Source: Zopfochytrium polystomum (lineage: Eukaryota; Chytridiomycota; Chytridiomycetes; Chytridiales; Chytridiaceae). From it: a stretch of DNA of 10,947 nt. The notes below the pieces were generated by a model. It had not been told where the DNA came from. It did no database searches and saw nothing but the letters and a program-made list of their open reading frames with translations. The stretch covers positions 1 to 10,947 of the forward strand of contig JAIVFJ010000747.1 of assembly GCA_025765615.1 (NCBI GenBank), written 5' to 3'. The translations under genes and the position numbers were made by a program. Below are positions 1-8,250 of this stretch, piece after piece (position 1 is the first letter of the stretch; every line of letters starts with the position of its first letter).

Positions 1-253
1 GAGAACGTAAGGGTTGGGCACCTGGTCGGCAGCGGCCACGGCGCCAAAGAGATCCTCCGCCGGGTCCGAATCGACGACAGTGGTGGTGGTGGTGGTGGTG
101 GTGGTGATGGCGGCTGCTGCCGCTGCAGCAGCGAGCGGGGAGGGTAGGGGGACGACGCGGTGGACGATAGCGACGACGCCGAGTGGTTTGACGAGTTGCC
201 CGTCGCGGTCCTCGATCGTCGTTTGCTGCTGCGGCTGCTCATATTTGTTGCGT

Positions 254-291
<38 letters not shown>

Positions 292-433
292 CTCCTTCTT
301 GGAACCTACAGAAACAGACAGACAGACAGACAGAGAGAGAGGGAGTATGTGTGGTCTGGATCTCCTTTTTTTGGTGGTCGTTCTTACTTGCAATATGGTC
401 GTCAAGCTTGGAAGTCCCTTCCAGAAGATGCAT
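1..433 (-). CDS. Unrecognised Lys/Ala/Thr-repeat protein, 5' part, two exons, runs off the left edge
   Basis: I do not recognise this protein. A minus-strand ATG at 433-431, directly preceded by an in-frame TAA, opens a 46-nt exon (433-388) starting MHLLEGTSKLDDHIA. It ends at a GTAAGA donor. After removal of an 82-nt intron (387-306, ending TCTGTAG), the frame stays open from 305 to base 1, giving 117 residues in all. The second exon encodes SSKKE, twelve Lys from a 37-nt A run, then TRNKYEQPQQQ, a well-mixed stretch (EDRDGQLVKPLGVVAIV), a seven-Ala run with an Ile, nine Thr codons, and SDPAEDLFGAVAAADQ. The two exons joining in one open frame across the A run, with no frame repair, is the best support that the gene is real. 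The alternative is a longer intron that includes the A run and ends at TATGAG near 238. The 3' end lies outside the window. Confidence 0.55.
81..107. repeat. (TGG)n trinucleotide repeat
   Basis: Eight TGG units on the plus strand, followed by TGA. On the minus strand they are ACC codons of the poly-Thr tract in the left-edge gene. Confidence 0.9.
255..291. repeat. T37/A37 homopolymer
   Basis: Thirty-seven uninterrupted T on the plus strand, that is A37 on the coding strand of the left-edge gene. At exactly this length it reads as twelve AAA codons plus one base, in frame on both sides. Assembled length of such runs is unreliable. Confidence 0.95.
306..387 (-). other. Intron of the left-edge gene
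   Basis: On the minus strand this starts GTAAGAACG and ends in a pyrimidine tract of CT and CTGT repeats followed by TTTCTGTAG. The (CAGA)n and (GA)n microsatellite at 315-341 on the plus strand is this polypyrimidine tract. Length is 82 nt, phase 1. Splicing here keeps the downstream frame open to the window edge. Confidence 0.55.
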
Positions 434-907
434 TTATTGATACGGTGTTCCTCCTCGCTCGCTCGCCGAGGGTCTGAAGTAGTAGGTACTATAATAGTAG
501 GCAGTAGTAGTAGGAAGGAGTAGTGTGCTAGTGTGCAAAGAGAAGAAGAGCAAGCACACCTGAGCGCTTGATTCGTTTTCAGCTGAACAACAACTTCCAC
601 GCCCCCTCTGTTTGCACTTACTTACCCGCCTGCGCCTGCATATGGTTTCTCGTCCTACCCGTCGCATTCGGTGGCGATGGATCTGCACACAGCAAGCATA
701 AACTTTGCCTGCTTCTCTCCCTCGCCCGCCCCCACGAATCCTACAATCCCTACATGACATGATGCTCGCTTCACGAAAGACAATTTACACGGCGTGCCGC
801 ATCGGGCGATATTATTTCGCTTAACAGCTGAAGAAAAGAGAAACAAAAAAAAAAAAAAAAAAGGGAAACAAAGAAAGAAAGAAAGAAAGAAAGGAAAGTA
901 GAAAGCG
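434..907. promoter_or_regulatory. Divergent intergenic region between the left-edge gene and HGH1
   Basis: The two flanking genes start outward from here (433 minus, 908 plus), so both promoters must lie in these 474 nt. A TATA-like TATTATAG lies on the minus strand near 487-494, about 55 nt upstream of the left gene's ATG, next to a TAG-rich repeat (about 480-524). On the HGH1 side, A18 (845-862) and (GAAA)n (about 873-892) directly precede the ATG and are probably leader. I see no convincing ORF; the one at 434-760 minus is cysteine/arginine-rich filler. No transcription start can be fixed by eye. Confidence 0.5.
845..892. repeat. A18 run plus (GAAA)n microsatellite upstream of HGH1
   Basis: Eighteen A at 845-862, then GAAA units at about 873-892, ending 15 nt before the HGH1 ATG. 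Purine-rich, probably in the HGH1 5' leader or core promoter. Confidence 0.85.
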
Positions 908-2922
908 ATGGAACAGCTCGACGAGGTAAGAAGAACAGACGGGTGATCGTCGAAGCGAAACTACTCGACCACACCCAACACTGACTGGCGGCGCCACCTT
1001 CGTCAATACCCTTTCCATTCACAACGACATTCACGGGCTTTACCATCTTCTTTCATGGCGCCTTTCTGCGTGGCCGACCGCCCGACCAACCACTCATTGC
1101 CCCGCGTTCCCCGAAAATCGATCGTGCGAAACGAACAACGCAATCGTCTCGACGGCGCGGCTGATGAACGAACGAACGAACCGACCCGGCCAAATACGAC
1201 TCTGCCGTGGAATGCCACTTTGATCGATAATGATTGGTCGTCCGCCGTCCCGTCCAAATCCAATCCTCCAATGCGGTTGTCGCTGCCGCCCCCCACAGCT
1301 CTTTTCATTCCTGCACGACCCACGCGAGGATGTAAGCACCCCGCCCTCGCGCGCCCCTTTTGGCTTGCGTCGATTGTTCGTTCCGCCTGCTCGATTTGTT
1401 CGATCGGTTGCGACAGCACCCTGACAAACCCGATCCATTGTTCATTCCAGGTGCGACAACTCGCCGTCAACAATGTCGCGGGGCTCACGAAATCTCCCGA
1501 GCTCATCCCGTTCTTTGCAAAGAACGACGGCAAGGTCGTCAAAGACCTGATGGCCATGCGCAAGGACCATCCCGTGAGTGCTTTCCTTTCTCTTATCTTT
1601 CGCAGAGCCTGCAATTCTGACTGGTTTTTTTTTTGGTTGCAGCTTATCGCACACGACTCTATCTCGATCTCGGCCCTCGTCAACCTCTCCACGTACGACG
1701 AGATCCTCCCGTTCCTCGACGACGAGATGTTTGTTTTCAGCGTGGTCCTGACCATTGTCGTACGTATCGCGATTGGCAATACGATCAAAATGCTTGGATT
1801 ATCACTGACACCAAAGCCTCCCAACTTATTCACCCACAACCCCACACGAAGATCCCCAACTCGGTCCTCGCAGACCTCTGCTGCATGCGCTCAACAACAT
1901 GACAAAGCACGCGCCCATCGCAAAGCGGCTCATCCCGCCCGAGCCCGACGGCGCCGCACCCGCCTCACCCGCGGCCACCGCACCGCGGCCGCCAAGGCCG
2001 CCGGCACCGCCGCCGACGCCGCGCCAGCGAAAAAGCAGAAAACCCGCTGATCGACAACCTCCCGAATCCTTTTGTCCAAACCCCTCTCCCCTCTCCCATC
2101 CCCCCTCCAAAACCCTCCACCACCCACCACCACCGCCACCACCCAAACCCGCCGCCGGCGGCCACAGCCACCCGCGACTTCCTCTCGGGCGTCTTTGCAA
2201 ACGTCTCCGCGCTCTCTGCCGGCGCGCGCAGCCCTGCGCCAGCGCTCCGCGATCGACGGCACGATCCGGCTGTCCAAGCTGCTGCCCTTCACCGACCACC
2301 CGTCGGCGATCCGACGCGGCGGGGCGATCGCGGCGATCAAAAAATGCTGCTTTGACTTGGAAGCGGACGCCACCACCACCACCACCACACCTCCACGAAC
2401 GACCGCGGCCTCCTCCTCTCCCCCGAGCTCAACCTCCTCCCCTACGTCCTCCTCCCGCCTCGCGGACTGGTTCGCGACGACGACGACCTGACCGACGACG
2501 AGCGGTCCCAGCTCCCCGACGAGCTGCAGTTCGTGGAGCCGGAGCGGCGGCGGGAGGCGGACGCGCGGCTGCGGCGGATGCTGGTGGAGACGCTGTTTGC
2601 TGCTGGCGCACACGCGGCCGGGGAGGGAGCTGCTGAGGAGGAGGAGGGTGTACCCGGTGGTGAGGAATATGCATCGGGTGGAGGCGGACGAAGGCGTCGC
2701 GGACTGCGCGGAGAGAGGCCTGGTGAATTTGTTGATGCGGGATGAGCCGGAGGACGGGGGGGTTGCCGAGGCGGAGGTTGCGGCTTTGGGGAAAGAGACA
2801 AAGGGCGGCGTTCCTGCGGCGGGGCCAAAGAAGAGGGCGGGTGGTTGCAAGAGGTTGTGGAGAGCGACGACGACGAGGACGGGGAGGACGCCGGCGGGGT
2901 AGACGTTTCCGCGATAATCTGA
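908..2922 (+). CDS. HGH1: HGH1, eEF2-specific folding factor (Armadillo-like, DUF383/DUF384), five exons
   Basis: HGH1 is a cytosolic Armadillo-type chaperone that recruits the TRiC/CCT chaperonin to nascent elongation factor eEF2. Exons are 908-925, 1299-1331, 1451-1573, 1643-1759 and 1852-2922, all joined in phase 0. The spliced start reads MEQLDE, then LFSFLHDPRED, then VRQLAVNNVAGLTKS, a typical HGH1 N-terminus. Further family landmarks are LIAHDSISISALVNLS, VLADLCCM, NNMTKHAPIAKRLI, FLSGVFANVSAL, SAIRRGGAIAAIK with CCFD, ELNLLPYVLLP, LPDELQFVEPERRREAD, VYPVVRNMHRVEADEGV and LVNLLMRDEPE. An acidic tail (VVESDDDEDGEDAGG) leads to TGA at 2920-2922. Length is about 450 residues, slightly long for the family. 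Exons 1-4 are clean, but exon 5 changes frame about seven times (near 1888, 1950-2000, 2039, 2233, 2350-2410, 2596 and 2820), mostly at homopolymers or ACC repeats. The identification is firm; the frame path is not. Confidence 0.92.
926..1298 (+). other. HGH1 intron 1
   Basis: Donor GTAAGA directly after the sixth codon (GAG), acceptor CCCCACAG before CTCTTTTCATTC. At 373 nt it is the longest intron here. It was chosen because it joins MEQLDE to LFSFLHDPRED, matching the HGH1 N-terminus. The alternative is a start at ATG 1230 reading straight into the second exon, but that gives a Cys/Arg/Pro-rich leader unlike the family. Confidence 0.75.
1332..1450 (+). other. HGH1 intron 2
   Basis: GTAAGC donor after GAT, TTCATTCCAG acceptor before GTGCGACAA; 119 nt, phase 0. 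It joins HDPRED to VRQLAVNN, a junction that matches the HGH1 first helical repeat. Confidence 0.88.
1574..1642 (+). other. HGH1 intron 3
   Basis: GTGAGT donor after CCC, ten-T tract and GGTTGCAG acceptor; 69 nt, phase 0. Its length is a multiple of three and it has no stop, so it reads through as an ORF, but the conserved protein MRKDHP-LIAHDSIS is continuous only when it is removed. Confidence 0.92.
1760..1851 (+). other. HGH1 intron 4
   Basis: GTACGT donor after VVLTIV, branch-point-like ATCACTGACA at 1801-1810, acceptor CACACGAAG; 92 nt, phase 0. Removal joins VVLTIV to IPNSVLADLCCM. Confidence 0.85.
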
Positions 2923-3044
2923 CGCCTTTTTTTTTTTTTGCTTTTCTTGCTGTCGTTTATTTTTTTTGCTTTCGTGTTGGGGTTGCGGTACACACAAGAA
3001 AAAAAAAAAGAAAAAAAAAAGGAACAACACACACACACACGCCT
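2923..3044. other. Convergent intergenic gap with homopolymers
   Basis: This separates the 3' ends of HGH1 (+) and the PIH1 gene (-). It holds T13 (2927-2939), a further T-rich stretch, interrupted A runs around 3000-3020 and an (AC)n repeat at about 3027-3040. Both 3' UTRs and cleavage sites must fit in or overlap here. I see no separate gene. Confidence 0.6.
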
Positions 3045-3396
3045 TCACTTCCCAACATCCCCAGCGCCGCCGCCCACCATACACATCCTCGTCGACAAAC
3101 AGCGTGACGGTCAGCACGCGCTGCGCGCGGTCAAACTGCGCGCCGACCTGGTCCACGTCGACGGCGAACGGCAGGGCGAGCTGGAGCGGCCGCGTACGGG
3201 TTGTTCTGTGCGTTGTTGTTGGTGTTGGTGTTGCTGTTGCTTTTCTTGTCCTTCTCGACGGGCGGCGGCGGCGGTGGTGCGCGGCGGAGCAGGAGGAGGC
3301 GGGTCGGGCTCGACGTCGAGGGGTAAAGTGCGGGGCGAGGGTCGGCTGTTTGGGGTGATGTTTTAGACCCACGCGAAAAACAAAAATATAAAAAAG

Positions 3397-3427
<31 letters not shown>

Positions 3428-4587
3428 AAAAAAAGACGATTTACCAAGCGCGGCAGGTTTACGCGGACGACGAGGAACTCTGGGATTTTCGCTGCGGCGG
3501 GGTTCGGCGAGGATGTCGTGGGCGGGGACGAGGAGGGGTGGGTTCGGGTTGGAGTTGGCGGCTCCTTCTTCTTCTGCTGCTGCTGCTGCAGCGGCGGCGG
3601 GGGGCGGCGGCTTGCGGTTTTGACTTCTGCCGGCGGCGGCGCCGGCGGCGCGAGCTCCGTGACGAGCTTCTTTTTCGTTTTGCGAATGTAGTGGGTCGAG
3701 AGAGGGCCTTTCGCCTTCATCTTTGGTGTCGTGTAGTCCTTGCCCGTCGTGATGCGTTAGTGCCAAAAAAAAAAAAAAAAAAAAAAAAACCAAAAAACCA
3801 AAAAACAAAACACAAGCAAAAACAACAACACAAACAACAACAACAACAACAAGCAACAACTCAACTCCGATTCCAACTCGACCCCGTGCTTCTCCTCCAA
3901 AAACTCGAGACACAGCTGCTGCAAAAGAACCTGTAATCGTCGTCCTCGTCGGCCAACCGCGCCGGCGCGTCGTTGACGCACGCCTCAAACACCAGGCACA
4001 CGCGGCCCCTCCTTGTCGCGGTCGGAGCGCGGGCGGACAGGCTCAGCGGCACCTTGTAGCCGCCGCAGCCGCCGCCTCCGCTGTCGGACGCGTCGTTACG
4101 ATCGCGGCCCAGACGTCCTTGGGCGCGACGATGGGCGGCGGGGGGCACGTCGGGCGAGCGGGGCAGAGGTTGACAAAGACTTTGAGGCCGGCGGGCCAGT
4201 CGGCGCAGGTGGTTTTCAGGCGGGTTTTGAGGACGTGCCACGGGTGCGGGGTGATGGGGGTCATTCGGGCGGGGCTGTTTGCGGGGTTTTGCGGTGTGGT
4301 GGTGGTGGTGTGGTGGTGGTGGAAGTGGCGGGGGCGGGGAGGGAGTCGAGGAGGGCGGTGAGGGACGACGGGTTTTGGGATATGGCGGCTTCAAGGGCGG
4401 CCGCGAGGGCGGCGGGGTCGTCGTCGTCGCCGTTGTTGTTCGGGGAGTCGGATTTGGAGTTGGACTTGGATGATGCGGAGGCGAGGAGGGCGCGCAGCAC
4501 GTCCTTTGGTCAAAGTCGGTGCCGGCGAGGTGCGCGGCCCAGGCGGGGACGTCGCCCGTGGTGGAACCCATCGACCGCGACGGCGAG

Positions 4588-4620
<33 letters not shown>

Positions 4621-4686
4621 GGCAGGATCTGCTGCTGGGTTTGAGTTTGCAGTGTTTCTTCTTCGGCTTGGTCGCTGTCGTGACAT
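3045..4686 (-). CDS. PIH1: PIH1-domain protein (PIH1D1-like, R2TP/HSP90 co-chaperone type)
   Basis: PIH1-domain proteins link HSP90 and the RUVBL1/2 ATPases to clients such as snoRNP, PIKK and, in other family members, axonemal dynein complexes. Seen from the N-terminus: a Ser-rich leader, GDVPAWAAHLAGTDFDQ, then the PIH1 domain with ITPHPWHVLKTR and GLKVFVNLCP (4264-4110), YKVPLSLSARAP, RRGRVCLVFEACVND, LCLEFLEEKHGVELE (to about 3866), KMKAKGPLSTHYIRK (from 3738), a Pro/Gln-rich linker, and the C-terminal CS-like fold with IPEFLVVRVNLPRL (3485-3445), LDVEP, RLLLLRR, LQLALPFAVDVDQ and RVLTVTLFVDED. The CS-like half argues for the PIH1D1 type rather than Kintoun. The start is uncertain: ATG 4686 needs one frame repair to reach the DSDQAEEETLQ leader, while ATG 4571 is in frame with GDVPAWAAHL. 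Frame breaks lie near 4505, 4280, 4060-4110, 3930, 3320, 3250-3300 and 3195. The stop is taken as TGA at 3047-3045, which needs a further frame change. Confidence 0.82.
3346..3444 (-). other. PIH1 gene intron between the two strands of the CS-like domain
   Basis: On the minus strand: GTAAATCG donor after NLPRL, a long T and (CT)n tract, acceptor CCCCAAACAG; 99 nt. The (GA)n microsatellite at 3397-3420 on the plus strand is part of its pyrimidine tract. Confidence 0.8.
3739..3866 (-). other. PIH1 gene intron with T25 and (GTT)n tracts, donor approximate
   Basis: On the minus strand, ELESEL runs into GTTGTT repeats and a T25 tract (3765-3789), then GGCACTAACGC (branch point CTAAC at 3762-3756) and acceptor GGCAAG before GACTACACG. 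The acceptor keeps the DYTTPKMKAKGP frame. No perfect GTNNGT donor is visible; a GTTGAG within the last residues of the exon is the best candidate, so the upstream limit is approximate. Confidence 0.65.
4588..4618. repeat. (GAC)n trinucleotide repeat
   Basis: About ten GAC units. On the minus strand they encode a Ser run if the PIH1 gene starts upstream at 4686; if the start is 4571 they lie in its 5' leader. Confidence 0.85.
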
Positions 4687-4849
4687 GGACGCAACACTCA
4701 ACAACAACAAAGCAAACACGCTTTGAAGTGTATGTTACCGCCCTTCACTCACTTCCACTCTGCCTGCTTGCCTGCCTGCCTGCCTGCCCCCACGAGCCGC
4801 CCTCCACCTCCTCCCTCACTCGCCCCCCTCGCCCCCCACCCGCCCCTTC
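4687..4849. promoter_or_regulatory. Tandem intergenic region upstream of the PIH1 gene
   Basis: Lies between the 3' end of the esterase gene and the start of the PIH1 gene, both on the minus strand. It contains a (CCTG)n microsatellite at about 4770-4787 and C-rich sequence. It must hold the PIH1 promoter; no recognisable element stands out. Confidence 0.45.
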
Positions 4850-7572
4850 TCACTCACACAGCACCCCCACCACCCGCGCCCCCCTCCGCGCACTCCACAA
4901 AATCCACGACCACAACCCTCGCCAAAAACAACCCCGCCGCAACCGCCACCCTCCTCGACCCTCTCGCGGCACCACAAACCCAACCCCGACCGCCTTCCCC
5001 ATGGCCATAGCGTGGCCCTGGACGCGGTGCGCCGCGGCCGGGATCGCGAGGTGCACGTTGACGCGGCGGAACCGGCGGGCGGCGAGCGTGTGCTGGAGCT
5101 CGGACAGCACGCGCGCGGGGAGGAGGATCGAGGCGGTCGTGTCGGGGATCCAGGGGTTGAGAAGTGGCCCAGAGAGACGACGAGGAGGACAGTGCGTCGG
5201 TGGTGGTGGGCGAGGGGTCGACGGCGACGCCGCGAGGGTGGTGCTGCGACGACGCGGAGACCGTCGCGGCGCGGCGCGCGCCGCCGTCATCACCGCCTCC
5301 GCCGCTGGCGATACTGCTCATCCAAGGCGAGCGGCCCTCCGGCGGCGCCGCCACCGCCGCCGCGTGGCGCGCCCGTCGTCGTCGCAGCGCGTTTCGCTGC
5401 GCCACCACCGCCGCCGCCGTTGGAATGCGGCTGCGGGGTGTTCACTGGTTTCAGCACGAACGGCTCGCCCTCGTGGTGTCGCGCGCCGGGGGGCAGGCGG
5501 CCGAGGTCCAGCGGGGGTTTGCGGAGGGCGCGGTGGAGCAGCTGCGGCGAGTCGACGGTGAGGGCGAAGAGCCGGGTCGCGGACTGCAGGCGCGGGGCGC
5601 CGCCCGAGGAGGAGGAGGAGGAGGAGGAGGAGGACAGCGACGACGACGAGGACGAGGTGGAGGTGGTCGTCGAGGTCCACGAGTGGGTGGAGGGCCGTTG
5701 GGTTGGAGACGTTAGGGGAGTTGACGTTGGCTGCGAAGACGGCGGCGACGGTGCGGTGGGCGAGGGCAGCGACGCAAGGGACGACGACAGCGGCGACGAC
5801 ACGGTCCCGGCGTCCGCGAGCACGCCAACGGGAACGCCGCGCGGGACGACCGACGGGACCTCGCCGCTCTCGCCGCCGATGACGCCCTTGCCGTCGTCGT
5901 CGTCGTTGTCGTCGCCAAATCCGGACACCGACAGGACGCGGAACCCCGTCTCTGAGCGCGCGGCCGCAGCCGCGGCGTCCGGGTGCGGGTTGCGCGATGC
6001 GGCGGCCGCGGTGGAGTACGGGACGACAAAGTCGCCGTCGACGACGGCGACGAGGGTGCCGCGCCTTGAAGCGCTGCAGGGCCTGCATGTACAGGCCGTC
6101 GCGCAGCGCCATGCGGTACAGGATCGGCAGCCCGCGCTCCGACTCGGGCACCGCCTCCTCGTTGTCTTCGCCGTCAAAGTCGTCGGGGCCGCCGTCGTCG
6201 TCGTCGTGGTCGTTGTCGGCGCCAGCGTCGTCGTGCGCTCCGTCGTGAATAGCAATGTCGCGGGTGTGGTCGTGGCTGTGCTTGTGGTCGTACTCGTGCC
6301 CGTGCCCGTGACCGTGTCCGCGCTTGTTCTGGCCATTGTCGCGGGTCGCGGTCGCCACTGCCTCTGTTGTCGCCGCGAAGGACGTTTCCTCCAAAAAGGG
6401 CAGGCAAGCCCCTCTCCTTTTTGCTCTTGTCGGTAGACTTTCGACTCACCAGGAGCCCGCCGCTTTGCTTCTTCTTGACGACCTTGGCGTCGCCGTCCAC
6501 GCCCTTGCCGCCGTCCATGAGCATCATCTCCTTGCCGGCGCGCCCGATGCCGGTGGATCCGAAAAAGTCCAGCGCCTTCATCATAAGGATGCGACCCCCA
6601 CCCGCCTCCGCCGCTACTGCCGCCGCTGCCAGTTCCCTTGGCTTTTCCGTGCTGCAGCTGCAGCTGGTTGTGCTTCTTGCCGTCCACGTCTCCCCGATCC
6701 ACGACGCCAACCGACGTCATCAGGGGCTTCACCGAAATCGGGGGCGGCGTCGGGCGAAGCGGACATCGTGACGCGGCGGACGCCGACGTGCGGCGTGCTG
6801 ACGGAAACGTACGAGAGCGGGGTGAAGGAGGCGACGAGGCGCGACGGCGGGGTGGAGAGGAGCGGCTCGGCCAGGAGCGAGGTGGGCGGCTGCGAGGGTT
6901 TGTGAGGGCAGCGGGGCGAGCAGCCACTTGAGGCAGCTGCGGGCGATGAGGCCGCCGAGGCTGTGGCCGATGATGGAAAAGTAGACGTCGAAGAGGGTGC
7001 TGTGGGGGTGGGGGGTGTGTGTTGAGGTTAGCAAAGCGATCGGTTTCCCCCATACACCGCATACCTTCCGTCTCCATCGTCTTTGCCCTCTGCCTTCTGC
7101 TCGTCCTCCAAGACCTTGACGACCGCGTCTCGCCACCACGCGACGATCTCGGCGGCCAGCCTCCTGCCCATGCGCGCGATGCCGTGCGTGGTGTGGGTGC
7201 CCTGTGATGCCTCGGACTTTTTGAGGAGCAGGATGTCGTCGCCGGCTTTCTTCGTTGCGGATGTTGCTGCGGATGTGGGGGCGGCGGCGGCTGCAGGGTC
7301 CGTAACTAGCTCTTTGAAGGTGACGGCGAGGGCGAGGGCAAGTTGTCCCAGTCGGACGCAAGCCGTAGGAACCGTTGACGGCCGCGACGAGGAGGACGCG
7401 GCGGCGGCGGCGGTGGGGGCTGCGGCGGAGGGGGTGGCCGAGGGGGTACGGGGGGAAGGTGGCGGCGACGGGGGAAGCGGAGGAGGTGGCGGTGTCCGCG
7501 GCGACGGATGTGGCTTGTTGAGCGACGGCGGCAGGTGCAGCATCGGTACCATCGTCAGCATCGGATGCCCGT

Positions 7573-7603
<31 letters not shown>

Positions 7604-7610
7604 GACTCAT
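4850..7610 (-). CDS. DUF676 / ROG1-like serine esterase (alpha/beta-hydrolase lipase)
   Basis: DUF676 proteins, such as yeast Rog1, are alpha/beta-hydrolases acting on lipid esters. Start ATG 7610 opens a poly-Ala leader. Landmarks in order: VLLVAAVNGSYGL (7397-7360, the first beta strand and oxyanion loop, with VNG in place of the usual VHG), LALALAVTFKELV, THTTHGIARMGRRLAAEIV (the family's T-DG-GeRLa-E block), SIIGHSLGGLIARSCLKWL with nucleophile Ser at 6962-6960, FTPLSYVSVSTPHVGVRR (to 6773), LDFFGSTGIG and GKEMMLMD (about 6570-6520), a His/Asp-rich insertion (6330-6180), LPILYRMALRDGLYMQALQ and VVDGDFVVPYST (6150-6009). A long Ser/Pro/Thr linker follows, then VLSELQHTLAARRFRRVNV and AHRVQGHAMAMG (5036-4999, probable catalytic His). 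One intron (7074-7000) is clear; another may start at 6449. Frame breaks occur near 7360, 7340, 6900, 6710, 6600, 6070 and 5200-5300. Length is about 870 residues. The stop used is TGA at 4852-4850. Confidence 0.85.
5606..5633. repeat. (GAG)n trinucleotide repeat
   Basis: Nine GAG units; on the minus strand TCC codons of a Ser run in the esterase linker. Confidence 0.85.
6180..6330 (-). other. His/Asp-rich insertion in the esterase
   Basis: Minus-strand translation begins RGHGHGHGHEYDHKHSHDH and continues with many His, Asp and Glu residues to FDGEDNEEAVPESE. It lies between GKEMMLMD and LPILYRMALRD, where relatives have a short loop. The alternating His pattern resembles metal-binding low-complexity segments; no function is shown. 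Confidence 0.75.
6370..6449 (-). other. Possible second esterase intron
   Basis: A canonical GTGAGT donor follows QSGGLL on the minus strand at 6449. The acceptor is not certain: GACAACAG near 6370 before AGGCAGTGG is the best match and enters the His-rich frame. The stretch can also be read as protein (RKSTDKSKKERGLPALFGG), so retention or an exon is possible. Confidence 0.4.
7000..7074 (-). other. Esterase intron 1
   Basis: Minus strand: GTATGCGG donor, branch point GCTAACC, acceptor CACCCCCACAG; 75 nt, phase 2. Joining rebuilds a Ser codon and gives DGDGS-TLFDVYFSIIGHSLGG, placing the nucleophile elbow in frame. Confidence 0.88.
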
Positions 7611-7635
7611 AGGTGGTGGTGGTGGTGGTGGTGGT
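7573..7635. repeat. (CTG)n and (GGT)n trinucleotide repeats at the esterase start
   Basis: CTG units at about 7573-7600 encode the N-terminal poly-Ala of the esterase on the minus strand. GGT units at about 7612-7635 lie just upstream of its ATG, in the leader or promoter. Confidence 0.9.
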
Positions 7636-8217
7636 GTGGAAGAAGCGGGCTGGTGGCGGCGGCGGGAGGGTGTCGTCGTCCATCTCCGTCCGTCTCCGTG
7701 CTGTGGTTTGAACGTGTGGCGTTTTTTTCCTTGTCCATTCTTACCCTGAAATCACATCGCGTGGAAATCGTGCGCCAACCTCGCCTTCCGTCGTAGACTA
7801 CTAACCGGCAATCTCGTCGCTGCCCACCGCTCTGTTGCACACACTACTGCCGCCGCGGCCGCCACTCCTCCCCCCTCTGATGAACAGCGTTCAGTCAACT
7901 GCCTGCCTGCTGTTGTGATTGGTGAATTGAGTAAAACTCCAGGCACAGGTGCACCGTGCACATGATCGGAGAGCTCAGCGAATTGGGTTATATATTATCT
8001 TGGCGCAACGATCTTTCGTTGAAAGAGGAGGTCACCATTCATCTTGCGCGATAAATATTCCCCAACAAACACAACTGACAACACACAAAAGTGCACCTTC
8101 AGGAAAAACCATCCCCTTGAAACTAACCCTCTTTTCGTCTTAACAGTTTCTGTTGCGCCAGGGTTTTCTCAACATATTTTCTTTTTCAGTGACTAACAGA
8201 GACTGCCCAACTGCCTA

Positions 8218-8250
8218 GGGATGGGGTGCCTGACAGGCCGTACCCCAAGC
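8218..8250 (+). other. Strong stem-loop in the AT-rich island
   Basis: GGGGT (8223-8227) pairs with ACCCC (8242-8246), and inside it GCCT (8228-8231) pairs with AGGC (8235-8238) around a GAC loop with a CGT bulge. An outer GGG/CCC pair extends it across a small internal loop. It stands out as G+C pairing inside AT-rich sequence. Confidence 0.6.

Noticed and set aside
1..433. Assignment of the left-edge protein to NAF1/GAR1 or LSM families
   Set aside because: Short resemblances such as KPLGVV and VPNPY were considered, but the order and spacing of motifs do not fit either family.
1230..1331. ATG 1230 as the start of HGH1
   Set aside because: It reads into LFSFLHDPRED but gives a Cys/Arg/Pro leader; the 908-925 exon with perfect GT-AG sites gives a family-like N-terminus. 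Kept only as an alternative.
1003..1845. 280-codon open frame on the minus strand
   Set aside because: Antisense to HGH1 exons 2-4 and their introns; no recognisable motif.
1930..3720. 596-codon open frame on the minus strand
   Set aside because: It is antisense to HGH1 for most of its length and passes through two introns and a homopolymer-rich gap. Only its parts at 3720-3445 and about 3200-3060 are real, as exons of the PIH1 gene.
4470..5561. 363-codon open frame on the plus strand
   Set aside because: Crosses the intergenic gap and is antisense to two genes whose domains are clear; Arg/Pro-rich shadow.
5012..6436. 474-codon open frame on the plus strand
   Set aside because: Antisense to the esterase; Arg/Glu/Val runs produced by GC-rich trinucleotide repeats, with no domain.
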